Shown here piece after piece: positions 34,755 to 48,400 of a stretch of DNA of 64,000 nt. The notes beneath the pieces are model-generated. The model saw nothing but the letters and a program-made list of their open reading frames with translations. It was not told where the DNA came from and made no database searches. A program made the translations under genes and the position numbers. Source of the stretch: Eudorina sp. 2006-703-Eu-15 (Eukaryota; Chlorophyta; Chlorophyceae; Chlamydomonadales; Volvocaceae); the NCBI GenBank assembly GCA_003117195.1, contig BDSI01000033.1, positions 620,001-684,000 of the forward strand. The letters are read 5' to 3'. Numbering within the stretch: position 1 is the first letter of the stretch; the number at the start of each line of letters is the position of its first letter.

Positions 34755-37214
34755 GGTATGCGGGGACGGCTCGGTCTGCTCTTGATTGGCCAGAATCTTT
34801 GGGGCGCGGTTCCGGGCAGGTCGATCCATTAGTGATTAAAATCAGTGTTGTATAGCGATAACAGTGTTGGGTAGGGGAAGGTAGGGGACGATGACGGAGT
34901 GACTCGTGGGTGGGCCGGCGAACGGGGGTTTCCGTGCGCCGCGGCGGCGCCGGGGGTTTGCAGCGTATGGAGCGCCATGCAATCATGTCCCCCGGGTTCC
35001 TTGCTCGCTAGGGGCACCTCACCACCTCACCACGATGGCGGTCGCTTCAACCAGAGCTCGGGCTTCACACCGGGTGCGGGGCCTGCGTCCCCAGGCAACA
35101 GCAGCCTTCGCAGGTGTTGGGTGCTGGCGACGCTGGTAAGTCTGGGATTTGGGTGGCACAAATCCCATGGGGAGTTTAGGATGGCGCAGGTCTTGGGTGG
35201 CGTAGAGGAGAGGGGAAGAGAGCTGCGTGGTGGCAGCAGCTACGGATCCCCTGGCGGCGGCATGGACCAGCCGGGCTGTGGGCGGCCCCTGACGGTGTGG
35301 CGGTGGGGTTGGGGATGTGGGTCGGACCGATTCTTGCATTATTCTTCCCTACTGTGAATTCGTTGGTGTTTTGGCTGCAGTAATCTGCGCGGATGGGTGC
35401 ATGCATGGCCTTGGGTGCTGAAGGTCCTGAATAAGGCTGACTGTGGGTGGCCATCTGCGCGGCAACCTTCCATTCATTCTTTCATGTGCCCTCATTGACG
35501 GAGGGGCGGAGCGGGCAAAGCAGCAGCAAAGGCCCGCTCCTTTCGAGTTTGAAAGTGTCCTCGACGTCATGAATACCATTTGAGGATTCAGTATTTTGCA
35601 TTTATGGTGCCATGGCTAAATTGCATGCTCATTCATTTGCCATGGCTTGGGCCCATCAGCGGGCTGGTGAGTGAGGGTGTACGTACGTACGTACGTACGT
35701 ACGTACGTGACAACGTCCTTTGCAAATGCGCGCAGAGCAGGTACTGCCATACGTGTGTTGGGGCCTCCCTGTGCCCCGTGTGTACCTTTATTGATACTTG
35801 GACACAATTATCTGGACACATCATCATATAAATAAAGGTTTTTTTTTGTGAAAGGTGACCGACATGGCGATCCCCCCACATCCGATGTGTCCTGCGCGCC
35901 GCTGCACACCCACTGTGAGATTGCGTTCGTTGGGTGCGTGCAAGGGCCCCGAGTGGGGGGAGTGGCATGGCTGTCTTGTGGCTCTCTGGCTCTCTGGCTC
36001 TCTGGGTGAGGGACGTGATGTCGGTGGTGGGGCCTCCGCCTATCTCGGAGGTAGGGTCTCTGCCTCTACCTCCTGTGTGCAGGAGGAGTTACCCTCCCCG
36101 CGGGAGACTGCCTTGAGCGGTCAAGGATAGAACGTCGCACTGGAGCCTTCGTACGGCACCTGCCGTACTGCAGTGCCTCATTTTTCTGTATGTATGTGGT
36201 AAGTGCGTGTTGCGTTTCCCTCGAGAGCGAGGGGCTGCTGTGTGGATGTCCGCGAATGGCGCATATGAGTCAGTACATATCTGGATATAGTGATTCAGAC
36301 GTACACGTTTTTTCCGAGCTTGCGAGCAAAGCCAGGACCGTCTGCAATGTACGACAGGCGGGCGTCTGTGTTGGTACGTTTCTTAGATCGTTGCAGCGCC
36401 ACACGCCGTCCTGGCGCTGGATGTCTGAAGTGCCCCAGTGTGGGCCGTTTGTCCTTGTGCGTCGTCGGCGGTGCATTGCCGCCCCGGTGTGAAGGATTCT
36501 TTGCAGAAAAAACGTTGTTGGTTCGTCATTTGGGCATTTGGGCGTGCCGCGCGCGGATATCTAGGGTTATATGCCTGTACGGTAAGGCCGTACACACTGT
36601 AAATCAGTCACCGGGTCGCCCACCTCATCTTGTCGTGCTGACGAAACCCGACGAGCCAGTAACGCGGCATGACAATCTCCCCATCCACGCGCGCGAGACG
36701 CGTATCAAGGTAGGTTGGACCCAAGCGCACCAGCAGCATATGTTTGATGGCAGGCAGGCTGAGTCATTCTGGGCCGTTGAGAGGTCTTGGTCATGGCGTT
36801 GTTTTACCCTGGTGGAGGGTTGTCCGCCGCCGCTTGGGCCACGTGTTGAATTCTCCGAGGCCCTTTCCTTCGGGAGGTGCCGCCTTGAGACGCGAAGGCA
36901 CACTGAAGGATGACGGGAACACATGTATGAATTCGCCGGCGGGCGATGTGCCGCGGCTGCAAGTGGCAAGCAGCGCCGCTGCGCCGAGGTGGTGTCACCC
37001 CAGTGGAAGTAGATTACGCAGGGCAGGGGTCGGCAGGATTGGGATTGGCGATCCCGGGGTCCAAAATGGGATCCGGCAAAGCGGCGGGTTGTTGTGCCGC
37101 ATCCTACCCTTGCTGGACTATGCGCTTGTGCAGCAGGGGTTGCATGTGGAGTCTCAGAGGAAAGGAGGATGGAAAGCAGGGTCGGGCGGTACGCAGGGGC
37201 TGTTGGGGGTGCGG
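34755..37214. other. gene-poor region with microsatellite
   Basis: No supported exon. It has the 3' flank of the GT77-like gene, a (GTAC)n tract at 35679-35708, and several scattered GTACGGC/GCCGTAC words. Short frames on both strands show no conserved motif. Confidence 0.4.
35679..35708. repeat. (GTAC)n microsatellite
   Basis: About seven perfect self-complementary GTAC units. The unit is its own reverse complement, so the tract can form cruciforms. Confidence 0.9.
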
Positions 37215-38190
37215 TCATTGGCTCCGTGGCTTCTCAGGACGCCCATGAGAGGTAGCCGTTCTTCCCGAAGGACTGGAACAAGGAAAGATCCGATCGGCAA
37301 AATGTACGAATATACGTCCATCCGAAGCATCCAGCTTTCCCGCGAAGAGCCAAATGTCCGTATTAAGACCGCACACCTCGAGACGGTTAAAGTCGTATCG
37401 TGGAACCTTCCGAGAAATCCTATCCAAAGTTCTTGTCGGATGAAAAAAATTATCTTGATTCGAAATTTAAACTACATTTGTTTGCGCGGCTCGTCAACGA
37501 AGGTTGTGGTGCAGTTCCCAGACTTTTGTCGGGCATAGCCTCACGCCGCCGTGAACTGCTGTTGATTTGGGAGTCGTGGAGGTTCGTCCCTACTGCCGCA
37601 CTCTACGGTCATGGTTGGTCGTGTTCCTACGCTGTGTCGCACAGCGCCGACAAGTGATCGATGCCGCGGAGCCTATCGGATCGGCCGTAGTGGCCGTAGC
37701 GCGGCACGCCACAGCTTCGCGGCAGGGGCCCGGGCTGAGGGTTTACTGTCATTGGACCCCTCCATGCAAGCCCGGGCCTGAGTTAGCGGGTACCGTATCG
37801 ATCCTCGACTCAGGTCGACTTCGCGCCGCCCGTGCTCGGAGGTATAAGCTGCCCGCGTCTGGGGCTTAAGCAGTGCATGACGCCCTGCGATACGGAACTG
37901 GAGCAGGTTTCACGTTAAAATCTGTCGGATGTTTCAGCTCCCCGACAGCTTTCAACATGGGTGTCGTATTTCGCTGTACGGTAACCACGCTGTACGGCAG
38001 CTACGTCCGTCTCTAGCTCTTCGAGGAGTTTGGGCTCTGAACGTGTGAATGGTCCAACTTGAGATCCTTTGCCGTCCGAATCATTACTAAAGCCTCCTAG
38101 AGCCAGGCGATTCAATGCTCCATCATGAGCCTGAGCCTGAGGCGTGGTGGCCGTTGGTGGCACGGAGCGCGGTGTCGCGTTCGTAGACAC
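37215..38190 (-). CDS. possible small gene (tentative, two exons)
   Basis: A frame opening at 38190 reads MSTNATPRSVPPTATTPQAQ, then NRLALGGFSNDSDGKGSQVG and KLLEELETDVAA, ending at plausible donors near 38005 or 37996. A second stretch, about 37427-37260, reads DRISRKVPRYDFNRLEVCG, LNTDIWLFAGKLDASDGRIF and VHFADRIFPC after a pyrimidine-rich acceptor. Both have a balanced composition unlike chance GC-rich frames. Phase between them is not resolved and no homology is recognised. It could equally be a decayed gene. Confidence 0.25.
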
Positions 38191-39429
38191 AGCAGCATAA
38201 TTTGAATTTCATTTTGAGCTGACAGTGAGGACTCAAGGCCGGGCCCGGCATTACGGCGGTGACGGCCGTCAGTCTGACAAATGGTTGTTTCGCTTCGACA
38301 GCATACCGCGACCCCGAAGCGCGTCTTCCACGCTTTCATACCAATTCATACCTTGCTGCTGACGCGAAGCCGCCAGCTACTCTAAGGAACAACTATTTCA
38401 AAGATTTAAACAGTATCTATCATTTACCGCGCGACGACGTCAGAGGGCAGAGTCTGTACGCCTGGCTAATCGTGAACTTGCTGCAGCGTTACTAACCGGA
38501 AACGTGTGACCTTTACGTCCGAGTTCACCTGAAGATATGCCTGTCCGTCAGAGAAACATTTATGTCACACAGCACTGCTTCATACCACACTGGTAGTAGA
38601 AAGAGCGCCGGGAACTGTATACTAGAATGTAAGACAGTTAGGCGTTAGTTGTCCTGTGTGGTGGGCGCGAAATCGTGGAGAGGATTACCCATGGTGGGAA
38701 TACCTTCATTATTATAATATTATTTACTTTTACCGATATCACTAAAACTACATTTAGTTACGTGACAATCAAGGGCAGCGCGACTGGCTAATCATATACG
38801 GTATCGGTGACAAGCTTCTCTGAGCTTTTACAATCACTCCTCTATTAAGTAAGCTCGTTACAAAGGTTTCGCGTCGCAGATCTTTGCAAATTATTGATAT
38901 TACCGCCGTCAAATATCTTTCTGCTGCTCACCGCTGTGATTTACAGCGATATTTGCGCCATCCTTTTGCACGTGTCCCCACTTTTGGATTTTACCTGTGG
39001 TGAGCGCCTTCTCTTTGTCGGTGTACCGTGTGTCGCTGGGCGGCTGCAGCGCTGTTTGGGTTGGGGCCCATACTTTGCACTCATAAACGGTGTATGTTTA
39101 AGATGATTGCGGACTATGGTTTTATGCGATGTGCAATTGCGATCGCCGATCCATTGCCTCATTACCTTCCTGTACGTTCGACTCGTTCTTCATTACCATT
39201 AACGACGCGCCTGTGCAATGTTTTCGGGGAAGTCAGTAAGAATTTCGCATATAAGAATATGCTAACACGATCGGGTCTGCCATGCAGCTGGCTTTGCGGG
39301 TGTGAGGTCCCGATTTAAAGTTTCGTCTGACCACGCGCCCTCGGTATCGACCCCAGAGTGAGATTTATCGATACAACATTGCTGGATTGCTGCAGGACGA
39401 AGCATCTGCAACTACTGGCGGCAAAGGCA
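38191..39429. other. AT-richer intergenic region
   Basis: Noticeably AT-rich (for example 38690-38900). A frame at 38259-38495 reads naturally but has no neighbours to splice to. This must include the promoter of the pherophorin-lectin gene starting near 39430. Confidence 0.35.
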
Positions 39430-42400
39430 ATGGCAGACCTCACGGGCCTCGGGCTCCATCAATCGGCACGGCGTCCAACCAGCTATCCAGCGGCTCTACG
39501 GAGGCGATGGTCATATCTGGCGCTCGTAATTGCTGCTGCCACGTTGCCAGGTACGCCCGCTGTTCTTGTTCGAGTGCGCTAGTGGTTAGCGCGTGAAGGG
39601 AGACGACACACAGCTCCCTCCAGCTCCGCTGCTCACGTTTTTGGGCGAGTGAACCCTGATTCAACTTCCAACCCTTCTGCCAACATCCCATTGCAAGTTT
39701 AGTATGGGATCTAATCTTGGAAGAAACCACTACTTCTCCCATGGGACTATACCGGGTTGACATGGCATCCGCACCCGCAGGGAGGCGCCTCGTGCACTCC
39801 CGCACCTGCGAGGTCGCGAACATGTGCTCCCCTGTGGGCTTACCCGACTAACCAACAGTTCCAACCGGCAGCACGTGCTGCGGCCCCCCCCAAAACTGTC
39901 GGAACAGCGCTCGCCGGCTGGCTCGCGTTTTACAGCGGTCCGAAGTTCTCGTCGCCAGGGCTCGTGCGCCTCCCTTCGCCGCTCCTCCTCGCCATTCCCT
40001 GCCCCCTGTCGGCTATCCACCTCACAGCATCATGCCGCGCCGCGGCCCACTCCCAGACCCATGACCCTCACCGGCGCCCAGGGTGCCCCCGCCACCTCTT
40101 GGCCCCTTGCCCACCCCGTCCCACCCCGTCCCAACACGCTCTTCCGTGCACTCCCCACTGTGGACTCGAAGTCGCCTCATCGCTCCCGCCCGTCCTCCCG
40201 CCCGCCCGCCCGCCCGCCCGCCCGCCCGCCCACCGTCGTGCCGTGCACCCCTGCTGCTGCCCGCCAGGCTGCCTCGCCGGACCCCTCGCCGGCACCAGCT
40301 TCCCCTTCGAGCCCTGCTACAAGGTGCCCGCCAGCAGCCGGTACAGTGTGCAGCTGAAGAACAACACGTGAGTAACATCCGGAGGGCGCCGGGAGGCCGC
40401 TGTGGGCCGGGATGGCGGGTCCGGGAGGCCGCTGTGGCGGCGTTGAAGCGCAGGGGCGGCCGAGAGGACCGAGCGGATGGATCGAGCGGGGGTGAGGGCG
40501 TGCGAAAGTAGAGAGGCTTAACCCCTCCTGACTCCCTACCCCCTTCTCCTTACTCCTTCTACAGCCCTTGCGGGCGAACTGGGGGTGACCGGTGTCTGCG
40601 AGGTCATGCGGTCCAGATACCTCTGGGTGCAGGGAGGTGCAGGGGCGGACTCGTTGACTCTAGGAAAACCTCGGTTCAAGCCTTCCATATATTGGTGGGA
40701 CGATGGATTCGGCTGGCGGCCGCGTCGCAAGGCAGGCCGGGGGCTTCTGGCGCAGGCAGGGCGAGAGCAGAGCAGGGCATGTGCGGGCCGTGGCCCGGCT
40801 CGGCTGGGGGGCCCTTTCCCCTGCTCGCTTTCCCTGCCGCGGGCACCGCCCAACCGGACGCGCCCTTCAACCCCTGCCGCACCTCCTCACCTCCCCGGCC
40901 GGTCCCTTAACCCCCCCTCCTGCGCAGCTGGGACCCCAAGACCTGGACCTCCCGCGTGTGTGTGGAGTTCTCCGTCAGTGCGCCGGAGGACTGTTGGGCG
41001 CCAGGGACGCGCTGCTGCAACACCAACTTTAATAAGTTCAAGTTCTTCCCAGGTAGGGCCGGAGGGGTTGGAGGGGCTGGGGGCGTAGGGAGGGGCTGGA
41101 GGCGTGGGGAGAGGCTGAAGGGGCCGGAGATGTTGGGAGGTGGGGTGTGGTCGACGTGGAAATTCGTGAAAAGGTTTGGGCTGGGGGGGGAGCTGGGGGT
41201 GGTTTGGGATGGCAGGCGATGTACTAGCCGACACCTTCGAAGCGGAGGTCGATGAGGACCCTTATCTGTTCTAGCCCATCCCAAGATGTCCCAGATGTTG
41301 AAGGGCATCAGATCCGTACGGAAACGTACGATAGGGCAGCGTCATGCCGGGCGGTCATATACTATGTGGAAGGTTGGTACCACCGGGGCCTTGTGCTCCG
41401 GTGGAAACGGGTGCGCCACCTGCCCCGGGGGCCAGTACAGCCCGGGGCGAGATGTGAGCTGCACACCCACAGCCCACCACCTCGACAGAGAGGTGCTGCC
41501 CAAGGGGGGGCCCCAGACGGGAGGGAGGGCGCCTGTTGAGAGCGGGTCAGTCCGCTTGGCGCTTGGCCCTTGGCAGGTTTGGCGGTTGCCAAGGGTCTGG
41601 TCCGCGGCGACCTGCCGCCCTTCGCGACATGGCTAGCATCCCGGAACGCAGCGCGTGTTTCTCAGGAATCGCAACTCAACTGGCGGTGCTAGCGTCTGAG
41701 CTGACTGGCACGGCTGCACTTCGCTGACGAGGCGGCCGTCCGGGTTGGGGTGAGGAAACCGAGCAGCAAAGCCAGAACGAGAAGCGGTTCGGGTTGAGGA
41801 AGCCGGCGAACCAGGGCGCGCAGGGCAGGCTACCTGTCCGGGACCTGTGGCGCTCTGCGCAGCGGCCCTGTGGCGCCCACGTCTCGTGACGCATGCGACC
41901 TCCGCCGGGTGCCACTCCGTTACCACGACGCGCGCGACTCGCGGTCGGGGCTGCGGCGAGGGTCGCGCCCAGCCCAGCCCAGCCCAGCCCAGCTGTAGAG
42001 CTGCCAACGCGCGGGAGAATGGAGTTTCCACTCCTCCGCGGGGAGGCGCGGCTGGCTGGTCGGAGGATGGGGGCGCCTAGCGCCGCTTTTGCCCCCCCCC
42101 CCGCCCCCATTGCTGGCGGGAAACACCACGTCGAGTGATTGCAGCGCATGTATACGATACATGCATGTATAAACTATATTATCTATATAGCCACCAGCAT
42201 GCTGGCACCGACACCAGCGGCTGCCCGACGGCGCCGTCCGTGGCGTTGGGTTTCCTGCGCTCTAGCAGGGCATCAAGCTTTGCCCCATCCAGCCCTCAAA
42301 AGTCCCAACCATCTATAACCCACCGCCACCGCCACCACCACCGACCCTCTAGACCGCCACCTGCGCACAACCTTCTTAGGGGTATCCGCCCACGCAGCCT

Positions 42401-45400
42401 GCCTGCCTGCCTGCCTGCGGCCCGGGCGAGCGCGTTTCTCTCCAAACCACTGCACACGGCCCCAAACCTGCGCCGCCCGCCGCGACCCGCAGATGAGGCC
42501 TGCCGCCGGGCCATCGCGGACGTCACCTTCCAGACCAACGCTGGCCGGGCCACTCGGCTAGATTCGGTGTACTTCGAGGGTTCGGGCAACAACTTCATCG
42601 GCAAGGTGACCACCCTTCCCTTCAACCTGACTAACGCGGATGGGGGGGTGCTATGCTGGACCCTGAAGGACCCCTGCAACACCCTGGCGGCCTTCGCCAA
42701 CCCGCTCACGCGCAACAAGGGGCTGTTTGAGATCGCTCTGTACGACAAGAAAGTCGACAATTATGAGGTGGGTACGGCGTGTCGTACATGTGGCGCTGTG
42801 TCCCTGGTTCGTGTGGTCGGTCCTTGGGCGCGCGTGTGTGTTGGGTGCGGGGAGAGGGGAGAGGGGAAGGGCCGGGTGTTAGGGTGCAGCGGTAGGGGTT
42901 CAAGTGAAACAGTCTCGACACACCCACGTTAGGGGGCCATATGCGCTGTGCGGCACACCCTGCGCCGGCCCTTTGCAGATTCTAACACGTGTACAGGAGC
43001 TCCGGTGATGTGTGTTGGAGGATGATGCCACCCAGAACCGTGGTGTGTGTTTGTGTGTTGACTGCGCGGCAGAACCGAAAGCCGTTGCAGGATCCACGTG
43101 TGGAGTTCTTGACTAGGTATTTTACATGTGTTCTGTCCACCTACATGCCGACGCCTTTGTTCCTTTCATGGCGGCAACCTGTTCCGCAGTGCTGCCCTCT
43201 CGGCGTCGTCTCAACCTTCACAATCGCGCCTCCGTCGCCGCCGCCGCGGCCTCCGCTGCCGCCGCCCAAGCCGTCGCCTCCCCCGCCGTCCCCACGTCCC
43301 AGCCCCCCGCCTCCCAAGCGCCCACCGCCGCCGCCCTCGCCCCGGCCCTCGCCGCCGCCGCCACGAGGCAACTCCCCCAGCCCCCCCAACCCGCCGCCGC
43401 CGCGGCCGGCCAGCCCGCCAAACCCCCGGCCGCCAGTGCCCAGCGCGTTGCCGCCGCCGAGCCCGCCGCCGCCGAGCCCGCCGCCGCCGAGCCCTTCACC
43501 ACCCAGCCCACCACCGCCGAGCCCGTCACCGCCCAGCCCGCCGCCGCCGAGCCCACCACCGCCCAGCCCTTCACCACCCAGCCCACCACCGCCCAGCCCG
43601 TCACCGCCGAGCCCGCCGCCGCCGAGCCCGCCGCCGCCCGGTCTGCCACCTCCCAGCCCGCCACCTCCCAGCCCGCCGCCCAGCCCCGTTCGCAGTCCGC
43701 CTCCGCAGTACAGCAGCGACAGCCCTGCGACAGCCATCGTGCCACCGCCGTATTCACAGCCCGCCGCTGTCCCGGCGTACGGCCCTACCGCCCAGAGCGA
43801 CATTATCAGTAAGTTCTTGGCTTTGTGCGATGTGCGGGTTGTCGCCCATCTCAACTTTGCTGCTCTGCAGTTGGCGTGCCCTAGCCGTGTCTGTTACTGC
43901 CGCAGCCGCCGTTCCCTGGCTTCACATGGACACTACCTCACCATCACCCCCCACGTCCACCCAATCCGCACACATGCCCTGATCGGAACCGAGGCTACAT
44001 CGCCCAATCAACACTACTTGCTCGCGAGCACAGCATCCGTAGATTGTTATACTAACGTAGATTGAGATTACAGTCGAAATACCGTCAAGAGAGTATCACC
44101 AGGACCGGCACTCGAAATGAAAGGCACTCAACAGTCTGACTCAAATCGGCTACCAGTCATCCCGCTTGAATCATCTCTGGGGTACCGTACCTACCGTCCT
44201 CCCTCCCTCGCCGACCACGTGTCCTCCCTCCCTCCCTCCCTCCCTGGTGGCCCCCATGTCCCCCCCACACCCTGCCCCTCCCCCCACACACAAACAGCCC
44301 CCGTGGTGAAGTATTCTAAGGACTCCCGGTCGTACGGCATCTTCATCGCCCCGGGTGTCTCCTTCGACTCTGCCCGCGCTCGGTGCGCCCGCGGCGGCGG
44401 CTTCCTCGTCACCGTCCTCAGCGCGGCCGAGTGGGACGACCTGCAGGAGGCGCTGGCGCAGCCCTCGCTGTACAGGTTGGTGGGGGAGGGCAGGGGAGGG
44501 CGGGGGCCCTGGGGGGCCAGGGGGGCCGGAATCGGCGGGGGCGGAAGTAAGTGCGTGGGTGTATGGGCGCGCGGGTAGGTGGGTGGGTGGGTGGATGGGT
44601 GGGCGAAAGGGGGGTCCGTGAAGTGAAGTGTTGTGAGCTTGTGATGTCATGCCATGTGATGTCATGTCATGTCATGTCATGTGATGTCATGTCATGTGAT
44701 GTCATGTCATGCCATGTGATGTCATGTCATGTGATGTGACGTTCCCGGACGTTGGCTTGACACTGGTTAGGGGGCTGCTACCGCCCAGCCTGCCCCATCT
44801 GGTGCGGTATACGACCGCCGTACGGAAATGCAGTACTCGCGATCTCTCTTCCTCGCCCTCCGCCCTGGCCGCATCGCCCTCCGCCACCCCCACAACCAAT
44901 CAGTACGGAACTGCTCGTTACCGCTCACCACCATGGACGTCCCGCCATCCGTTCACGAGATCATGGCCCCAAACTCGTCCTACTCATGAATGCTTACCAA
45001 GTCCCCCTAACCCATCCAACCAACCCCGCCACCACACGTCCCTGCAGCGGCTCGGGTGATCGCATCAGCGTTTGGATTGGCCTGGACCCCTACGTCAACG
45101 TCTCGTCTCTGTGGCTGGACGGAGGCGCCGTCCGCTTCTGGCCAGACGGCGTTGCGCCCAAGCAGGTGAGAGGAAGCGCCGCGGTCGGGTTGGGGGGCCA
45201 TCCCGGGGGCAGCATTGTGCCAGTCGCCTCGTGGTGGTGGAGATAATGGTGGTGGTGGTGGTGGCGACACAGCCGGGCCTGCGGGTGTTCCGCGTCTCGG
45301 CCCCGGCTGCGCCCCACGGTCTGCCCTTCAGCGTCCACAGTGTCAGTTCCCCAATCTTCGTGCAGCACTTATTATTGTCAGATTCAGAGGTTCCCCGTGC

Positions 45401-48400
45401 AAGCTTGCCTCGTTCTCACCTCGGTCAAACCGTAATTTGAGGCCCCGTTTTCTTAACGCCAGTCCAAGCCGGCGCATGTGATCTGGACGACATGCGCGGG
45501 ATCGTGTCGGGCGTGCTGAGACCTGCAGCAGCACACCCGCTTCCGGTAACATTTTTAAACCCACTTCCGCGGGGGCGCGCTGGCTCATCAAACCGTCGTG
45601 CGGTCCTCCCCGTGCGATCCTGCCCTACCTACCTACCTACCTACCTACCTACCTACCTACCTACCTGCCTGTTGACCTTCCTGCGTACCTACCTACCTGC
45701 CTGTCTGCCTGTCTGTCTGCCTACCTGCCTGCCTACCTGCCTAACCCTGCCCGCCTGCCTGCCTGCCTCCCTGCAGAACGGCCAGTGCTACGCGGCCACC
45801 TGCACCAACGGCGGACAGAACTGCACCTGGGAGGCGCTCCCCTGCGCCAGTCTGGCGGTTCAGGGCTTCGTTTGCAAGACCTGTGAGTGGAGGGCCGGGG
45901 CCGAAGGGGCAGTGCGGGTCGTAAGGTGAAGGGTATTACCGTATGGGTTGACGGGCCGGGGTGGCGGCCTTGAGGTCTGGGACCTCAGGAAACGCGTGTA
46001 GGATGCGAAGACGAACAGTGCCTAGAGCAGTTGTGACGGGAACGGGGTTGGGGGCAGGGCACGGGATGGTGCTGGGGATCGATGTGCTGTCAGGAACGAA
46101 AGCACGGCCCTCCGATCAGAGGGTGTGTTCCAGCAGGGGAATTCTTCTGCACCGAAAACCCCAACGGGCCACACTGAGGGTCACCGCCGTTAGGTCCTAC
46201 CCGGGTTCGCTGCTTCGAGCCCCTCGGCCCCTCAGCTGCCTGCCCCCGTGGATCCCCTGGGTTTGCAAGTCGCACCATATGGTCACATTCGAATGCCTGC
46301 TCCGGAAAGAAAATGCCGTGAATCCCTCTACCCCTGTAGTACCCCGGCCGCCACCGTCACCCAACCGATCGGACCAATTCCCCGACATGGGGTTCGTAGC
46401 GGGGATGTGACAGCACCAACGAACATCACCAACGAACACCAACCGAACACCAACCGACAGACCCACCGACCTACCCGCGTGCCGCACCCCCATCCGCGCC
46501 GCGCAAACCCAACCCGCAGAGGCGCCCGCCCCACCCTACCCCCCCGAGATGACAACCGGCGGCGCACACGGCGTGGCCCACCGCGCGCGCTCCCCACGTT
46601 CCCACGACCGGCGGCGGCGGCGGCGGCGTCGAGCACCCCGGCGCGATTACTTATACACTTGCGGCGGCGTTGTACCGCCCGAGGCCGAGGCGGAGGCGGA
46701 GGCAGAGTGCGGGCAGTGTGCCTGCTGAAGCACGCAAGGGGACTGCACCGCAGCTGGGTCATGCATCGATGCATGCACAGCAAACGTGGTCGGGACGGCG
46801 CGCGCGGGTCGCAGTCAAGGGGGCTGGGGCGGCATTGAGCCCCTGGGCAGGCGATCGGGGGCTGTGCTTGCTCGGCACGCAACCGCCCGCGCCGGACCTC
46901 CCCGGCTGCCGACCCGAGTAGTGCTTTGGACGGGCGGATGTGTGGTCCGACGTGGATACTCGGCATGGATCGAACGGCGCTCGGCCGGCGATAAGCTCCG
47001 TCCCTGCCCGAACGTCTGTGCTGAAGAACCTCGTCCTCGTGGATTTGACACCGCGCGCGTTTGGGGGTGGAAGATCAAGGTGCGCCCGCAGCGCCCAAGT
47101 CCTGCACCCAGGGAAGCTTTCCCTGGTCGTGCTTCGGAAAGGCGCGACACGGCAGACGTCACCGTAACCCCTCTGTCCTGAGGAAGAACCAGGAGAACAC
47201 ATACGCGCCGGCATCCGTTCAGAGCTTTCGCTCTGGGCGGGGGCCATGCGAGCCGAGCCGCCGCGCGACGATAACCCTACCTGAGATTGATATCAGCCAC
47301 CGTGCGACGTGTATGTATATGGTGTAGTCTGCGCGTTACTTGTGGCTGTAGAGGGCTGTTGGAGGGTCGAACGTGTCCTGCAAGGGAAGGACGTCATTCA
47401 TGGTTGGATGGATCCCGGAGCTCCAGCTCATAACTTGGGCGTTTCCGTGGCGCACTACTGAATGTGTTGAGGGTGCGTCGCTCGCTTCGCTTGGTGATAC
47501 CGCTGGGTCGGCCACACCGCTGCGTGGGTGGCATACCTCTCTGCACAGCCCTTCACCCCGTGATGACGCGCCTCCACCGCCGCTACCGTCGATGCGCTCA
47601 AAACATTCCACGTTCTTCCACGCGACTGCATCATCTTTCGCACATAGCACAACCGCAGCATAGCCTTACCTATCTAGGGTCATATATATTTCCTATACCT
47701 GCATACGAACAATTACCGTACTTGTACGTCATATCTGCGCGTTTCTGTCGGCGTTTGCGTCCATGCATGCCTCTCCATCCTGTTATGAAGTCGGACTCTG
47801 CAAGCGCCCATTTTACGTGGTGCTTTGGGCGTGTGCTTATTACGTGTGCGTGGCCCCGCGTTGGGCCACATGACGGAGGGGGAGGTAGTGCGCGGCGCTA
47901 TCCAAGCCGGCATGACGCCACGAATCGCGCATGGGCCACAGGCAGCTTGAAATTCATGACAATCCCAGTTGCCGGCTGGGCCGAGAAGAAAGCGGGATCC
48001 ATGAACAACCCCGGTGTGGCCTACCGCCTTTGCGGGTCAGTCGGCGCCTGAGGGCGGCGCCGGATGCCGGTGGGGGGGTACCTGCACGCTTCGATCGCCG
48101 CGGTTAGATGTATGGTCGTAGACAGGGCAGGCGGTGCAGGTGTAAATGCTGCTGGAGCTGCTGAACACGGGTTGTGCGCGCGACTCCCATGTTTGCGCAC
48201 GTGTGTTTTGTTTATTATATATCTATCCTTTTTTCATGACATGTGATGGATCACGGATGGCCGATGTCCGACCGTGCAGCCACGCGCTGTGCGTCTCCGG
48301 CCGGTTAGGGCCTCCGTGAGTGCGGCAGGCGTGAACTGTAGGAACGAAGGAAGGGTGCTCCAATCCTGGGGTGAGGTCGCGGTTCGGCCAGAGTTCAAAC

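Noticed and set aside
43126..43812. Alternative plus frames and a Gly-rich minus frame (43141-43854) over the HRGP rod
   Set aside because: Only the PPSPPP frame joins in phase to the pherophorin domain on one side and CTLD1 on the other.
46248..47181. Several 130-210 codon frames on both strands between the two lectin domains
   Set aside because: Composition is random-like (Arg/Pro/Thr-rich), frames overlap on both strands, and no splice chain links them.
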